Positions 61,002 through 64,000 of a DNA stretch of 64,000 nt are shown here, piece after piece. How positions within the stretch are numbered: position 1 is the stretch's first letter; the number at the start of each line of letters is the position of its first letter. Where the stretch lies: the NCBI GenBank assembly GCA_034509735.1, contig JACGWO010000012.1, positions 4,588,001-4,652,000 on the forward strand. The letters are read 5' to 3'. The translations under genes and the position numbers were made by a program. The notes under the pieces were generated by a model. The model searched no databases and was not told the DNA's origin. It worked only from the letters and a program-made list of their open reading frames with translations. This DNA comes from Sesamum alatum (lineage: Eukaryota > Streptophyta > Magnoliopsida > Lamiales > Pedaliaceae).

Positions 61002-61490
61002 TGTGTATAAATTTGACAACTTTTAATATCAAGGTGTTTTTGTATTGTAAACTTTTATGACTAATCCAAGTCACCAAATCTTGTTTAACTCAATTCAAAT
61101 ACAGAAGAAATTACTAGTATATTGAACGAGTGTACTTGATGATTTTTCAAGTGTCAATTTCACAAGCCTTTTGATATGTATACATTTCAAGTTTTAGAAC
61201 ATATTGGAATTCGTTTATTTGAAGTTTTACATTCTTTTTCCTTCAACACTTATGGCCAAGTGGCTATGCATTCATGCAACGTGCAATTAATCTACGAACT
61301 AGTGACTTTCACATGATAATTAAGATAATCATGATATTATTATAAGTTGTCAGGACATTAATACACTTTCCATGCACTATTTCAAGTGCTTTTAGTCACA
61401 CATTCACAACCAACATAATTTATATTATTCTCGTTGCGAGAACAATCATCCATCTTTAGATAACTTAACGGTGACACGCCAACAGTGTTT
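61002..61490. other. 3' flank of the glycine-rich protein gene
   Basis: AT-rich DNA. About the last 100 bases before 61491 are likely 3' UTR on the minus strand. Nothing else was seen. Confidence 0.5.
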
Positions 61491-62690
61491 CTAGGGAGCA
61501 TAGCCACCATGACCTCCACCTGCGCCGCCACCGGAGCCTCCACCATACCCACCAGCATGTCCACCACCGGCATAGCCGCCGCCACCACCAGCACCACCTC
61601 CTTCACCACCGCCATAACCTCCACCAGCGACTCCACCACCACCGCCACCAGCACCTCCCCCACTACCATGTCCACCACCTCCTGCAATAGCCCCAGCCCC
61701 ACCAGCATAGCCACCACCACCACCAGCACCACCTCCTTCACCACCTCCATATCCTCCGCCATGTGCTCCTCCTGCACCACCATCTCCACCTCCACCACTA
61801 CCATGACCACCACCACCTCCAATAGCACCAGCACCACCAGCGTAGCCACCACCACCACCGGCACCGCCTCCTTCGCCACCTCCATAACCTCCACCGTGTG
61901 CTCCTCCTGCACCACCACCGGCACCTCCACCACTACCATATCCTTCACCTCCAGCTGATCCAGCCCCACCAGCGTAGGCACCACCACCACCAGCCCCACC
62001 TCCTTCGCCACCACCAGAACCTCCACCATGGGCTCCTCCACCGCCGCCCCCGCCAATACCTCCACCACTACCATATCCACCAGCTCCCGCTCCTCCAGCA
62101 GACCCAGCTCCACCACCACCACCATGGCCTCCTCCACCTCCATATCCTCCATCGGCAGCATAACCACCTCCACTACCTCCTCCTTCCCCTCCACCATATC
62201 CACCAGCATGTGCCCCCTCGGCACCACCACCACCTCCTCCACCTCCCGCACCACCACCTCCACCACCACCACCGCCTCCACCACCTCCATGTACACCACC
62301 ACCACCACCATATCCAGCACCGCCTCCTTCACCACCCCCACTTCCATACCCAACACCATGCTCGCCACCAGCAGCATAACCACCTCCACCACCACCACCA
62401 TTACCACCACCGCCACCACCACCTCCACCACCATGCTCTCCGCCACCACCACCATACCCAGACCCACCTCCTACACCACTCCCTCCACCACTTGCATACC
62501 CATGCTCAACCACAGCCCCTCCAGAACCTCCCCCAGCACCTCCACCACCACCATATCCTCCGCCACCAGCATTACCACCATAACCATGAGGATAGTAGGT
62601 AGTAGCGTCCAGAAGAGTCCTAGCTGCCGAACATATGGCTACACCCAACAACACAAAGAAAACTACGCTAAAAACTCTGCCTGCAGTCAT
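61491..62690 (-). CDS. GRP: Secreted glycine-rich (cell wall type) protein
   Basis: Single exon, 399 residues. The ATG at 62690 opens a typical signal peptide (MTAGRVFSVVFFVLLGVAIC, then SAARTLLD), with cleavage expected near residue 24. The frame stays open further upstream, but without a signal peptide, so this start is preferred. The mature protein is almost entirely glycine with spaced Tyr, His, Ala, Ser and Glu, and ends HGGYAP. At least four ~45-residue (~135-bp) repeats start GGGYGGGEGGGAGGGGGYAG. The classical GRP family is thought to strengthen cell walls, with Tyr available for cross-linking. There is no RNA-binding, cysteine-rich or oleosin domain. The long open frames on the opposite strand (Thr/Ser/Pro/His-rich) are by-products of the GGN/CCN codon pattern. 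Confidence 0.92.
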   Translation of the reverse strand: MTAGRVFSVVFFVLLGVAICSAARTLLDATTYYPHGYGGNAGGGGYGGGGGAGGGSGGAVVEHGYASGGGSGVGGGSGYGGGGGEHGGGGGGGGGGNGGGGGGGYAAGGEHGVGYGSGGGEGGGAGYGGGGGVHGGGGGGGGGGGGGAGGGGGGGGAEGAHAGGYGGGEGGGSGGGYAADGGYGGGGGHGGGGGAGSAGGAGAGGYGSGGGIGGGGGGGAHGGGSGGGEGGGAGGGGAYAGGAGSAGGEGYGSGGGAGGGAGGAHGGGYGGGEGGGAGGGGGYAGGAGAIGGGGGHGSGGGGDGGAGGAHGGGYGGGEGGGAGGGGGYAGGAGAIAGGGGHGSGGGAGGGGGGVAGGGYGGGEGGGAGGGGGYAGGGHAGGYGGGSGGGAGGGHGGYAP

Positions 62691-62743
62691 TCTGAATGGA
62701 AATGAATCCCACAAGGATGAATGACACTGCATGGGTCGATATG

Positions 62744-62751
62744 TATTTATA
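62744..62751 (-). promoter_or_regulatory. TATA box of the glycine-rich protein gene
   Basis: On the minus strand the sequence reads TATAAATA, 54-61 bases upstream of the ATG. This is a good TATA position for a short leader. Confidence 0.6.
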
Positions 62752-63456
62752 GATGCAAAAAGCGCGTCCATGCACTGTGAAGATTGGAGATCAACTAAAG
62801 AAAGAGGTGCTTTTGCCCCCACAAAGTGGTCCAGTTCACAAGCACATGCACCCCCAAATTTGCTCTTACTAGTGTGCTTCTGCTGTCTGCCACCATTGAC
62901 ATATGAACAAGTTATAATTATAACTCGATTTCCCTCAAACATTGACAAAATTGTAAGCCAATTTGCATGTGTAAGGATCTGAAGATGCATACATTCTTAC
63001 AGCCGAAAAGAAATCAGTGCTGCCCCATGTGGGTTAGTGGTATTTTCAGTACACCTAATTTTCTTATCTAAATCTTCCATTAGTGCAGACAATTGATCAT
63101 TCTTACAATAACACTCAGATAATCTTAATTACTCCAAATTACGAAGTTGCTTCAAATCCAGTTATTACCACTTCATTGGTAGTTGTTTTCAGATGAAAAA
63201 TCATTCACAAATAAGAGTTGAAGTTTTCATGTTTAGTTCAGAAAATTGTCACTGATTTGATTAAGGATAACTCAGAGATATTGATAATCCATACTCTGTG
63301 AAGATGGATTGAAAAATCTACAACTTAATAGTGGGATGGAAAACTAAATCAAACTACTCGATGTTTTTTGAAATTGATCGATAAAAATTCATTTGAATTC
63401 GATTTGTTAAACTTGAACAAAAAAAATTTGTTCGATAAGCTCTCGAACTCAACTTG
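62752..63456. other. Upstream region of the glycine-rich protein gene
   Basis: Promoter-distal DNA. From about 63330 it becomes a degenerate repeat rich in CTCGAACTC-type words that continues beyond the CACTA element. Confidence 0.4.
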
Positions 63457-63716
63457 CACTACAGGAAAAATGCTCAATAGCAACGAAAAAAACGTTGAAC
63501 TAATTAACAAGTAAAATTTTCGTTGCTAATGCATTATTTAATACAGAAAATTTACCTCCTAATGAATTTAGCGACGAAAATTTACTTGCTAATAAATTTA
63601 GCAACGAGTTGTTTAAAATATATATTATTAGCAACGAGAATTTTACTTGCTAATTAGCTCGACGCTGATTTCAGCAACAAATTTTTTCGTTGTTATTAAG
63701 CTATTTTCTTATAGTG
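63457..63716. mobile_element. Miniature CACTA element with 3-bp TSD
   Basis: Starts CACTACAGGAAAAATG and ends in the inverted form of CACTATAAGAAAATAG. It is flanked on both sides by TTG (63454-63456, 63717-63719), the 3-bp duplication expected for CACTA transposons. The 260-bp interior holds several copies of a subterminal word AGCAACGA(A/G) or its complement, with TTTACTTGCTAAT. There is no transposase. Confidence 0.9.
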
Positions 63717-64000
63717 TTGGGCCCGGTTCAATTAACGCAAAACTAATAAAATATACTTTAAAATATCTAGTACTCGAGTTGGACTCATGTTCGAACCAAT
63801 TAAAGCTCATTTCAACTCAGTCAGAGCAATAATCAAACCAAATTCAAATGCAGTTTTTTAAAGCTCAATATTAATTCAAACAAACTTGAACAATAATGTG
63901 TCCGACTCCTCAAATCCTTTACGGTCCTAACTACTAGGCTAATGTGGTTTATTTTCTCTCAGATTTAAGTATTTTGGATAATTTCTGAGGAGTAATTAAT

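Noticed and set aside
61485..62705. Long plus-strand open frames rich in Thr/Ser or His/Leu opposite the glycine-rich protein gene
   Set aside because: They arise because GGN/CCN repeats rarely form stops on either strand. They lack a signal peptide or family similarity, and the minus-strand frame has a proper signal peptide and TATA box.
1..64000. tRNA, rRNA, snoRNA genes or organelle DNA insertions
   Set aside because: No convincing tRNA boxes, rRNA core segments or plastid/mitochondrial genes were recognised by eye. A covariance-model search would be decisive.
1..64000. A biosynthetic cluster or other new multi-gene system
   Set aside because: Neighbouring genes belong to unrelated families with differing orientation and no shared pathway. 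Only the SEO pair and the receptor fragments are related by duplication.

Overview
The window reads as nuclear DNA of a flowering plant, most likely a eudicot. The protein-coding genes are split by short-consensus GT-AG introns, the intergenic DNA is very AT-rich, and it is packed with small plant-type transposable elements. The gene set (receptor-like protein, MEKK1-type MAP3K, sieve-element-occlusion proteins, glycine-rich wall protein) is plant-specific. I cannot fix the species; an asterid is possible but is only a guess. Gene models below were built by hand, joining exons by reading frame, splice consensus and family similarity, and the exon phases close in every model.

Layout. 1-226 is the broken 3' end of an LRR receptor-like protein whose intact paralogue lies at 4695-7451 (+). 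8543-13599 (-) is an eight-exon MEKK1-type MAP kinase kinase kinase, convergent with the receptor gene. 13.6-23.5 kb is a repeat-rich stretch: a Helitron-like element, a 2.8-kb LTR retroelement that carries a MULE transposase fragment, a second abutting LTR in opposite orientation, a foldback element, a minisatellite and MITEs. 24555-27980 (+) is a five-exon conserved plant gene of unknown function. 28-33 kb is again repeat-rich, with a giant foldback holding a GC-rich core and several foldback MITEs. 33309-38093 and 39996-42991 (+) are two tandem sieve element occlusion (SEO) genes. 43373-44861 (-) encodes a small TMEM50-type membrane protein. 45.1-47.4 kb is MITE-rich. 47820-57969 (-) is a nineteen-exon gene for a protein with two PHD/extended-PHD cassettes. 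58.9-60.7 kb is a head-to-tail cluster of Helitron-like units. 61491-62690 (-) is a secreted glycine-rich protein, and 63457-63716 is a miniature CACTA element.

How the genes relate. The receptor-like protein (surface perception) and the MEKK1-type kinase (early immune and stress signalling) are convergent neighbours, but nothing in the sequence links their functions. The two SEO genes form a true tandem pair with nearly identical intron phases. The rest are unrelated single genes.

The most informative structure is in the repeats. At least nine foldback elements are flanked by direct repeats of about 9-10 bp, exact or nearly so, as expected for Mutator-like MITEs. One Helitron insertion is proved by comparison with a paralogous empty site inside the window. 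Two copies of a ~1.1-kb foldback family sit immediately upstream of the receptor gene and of the first SEO gene, and each carries a conserved TATA-like motif. I found no evidence of a wholly new multi-gene system.
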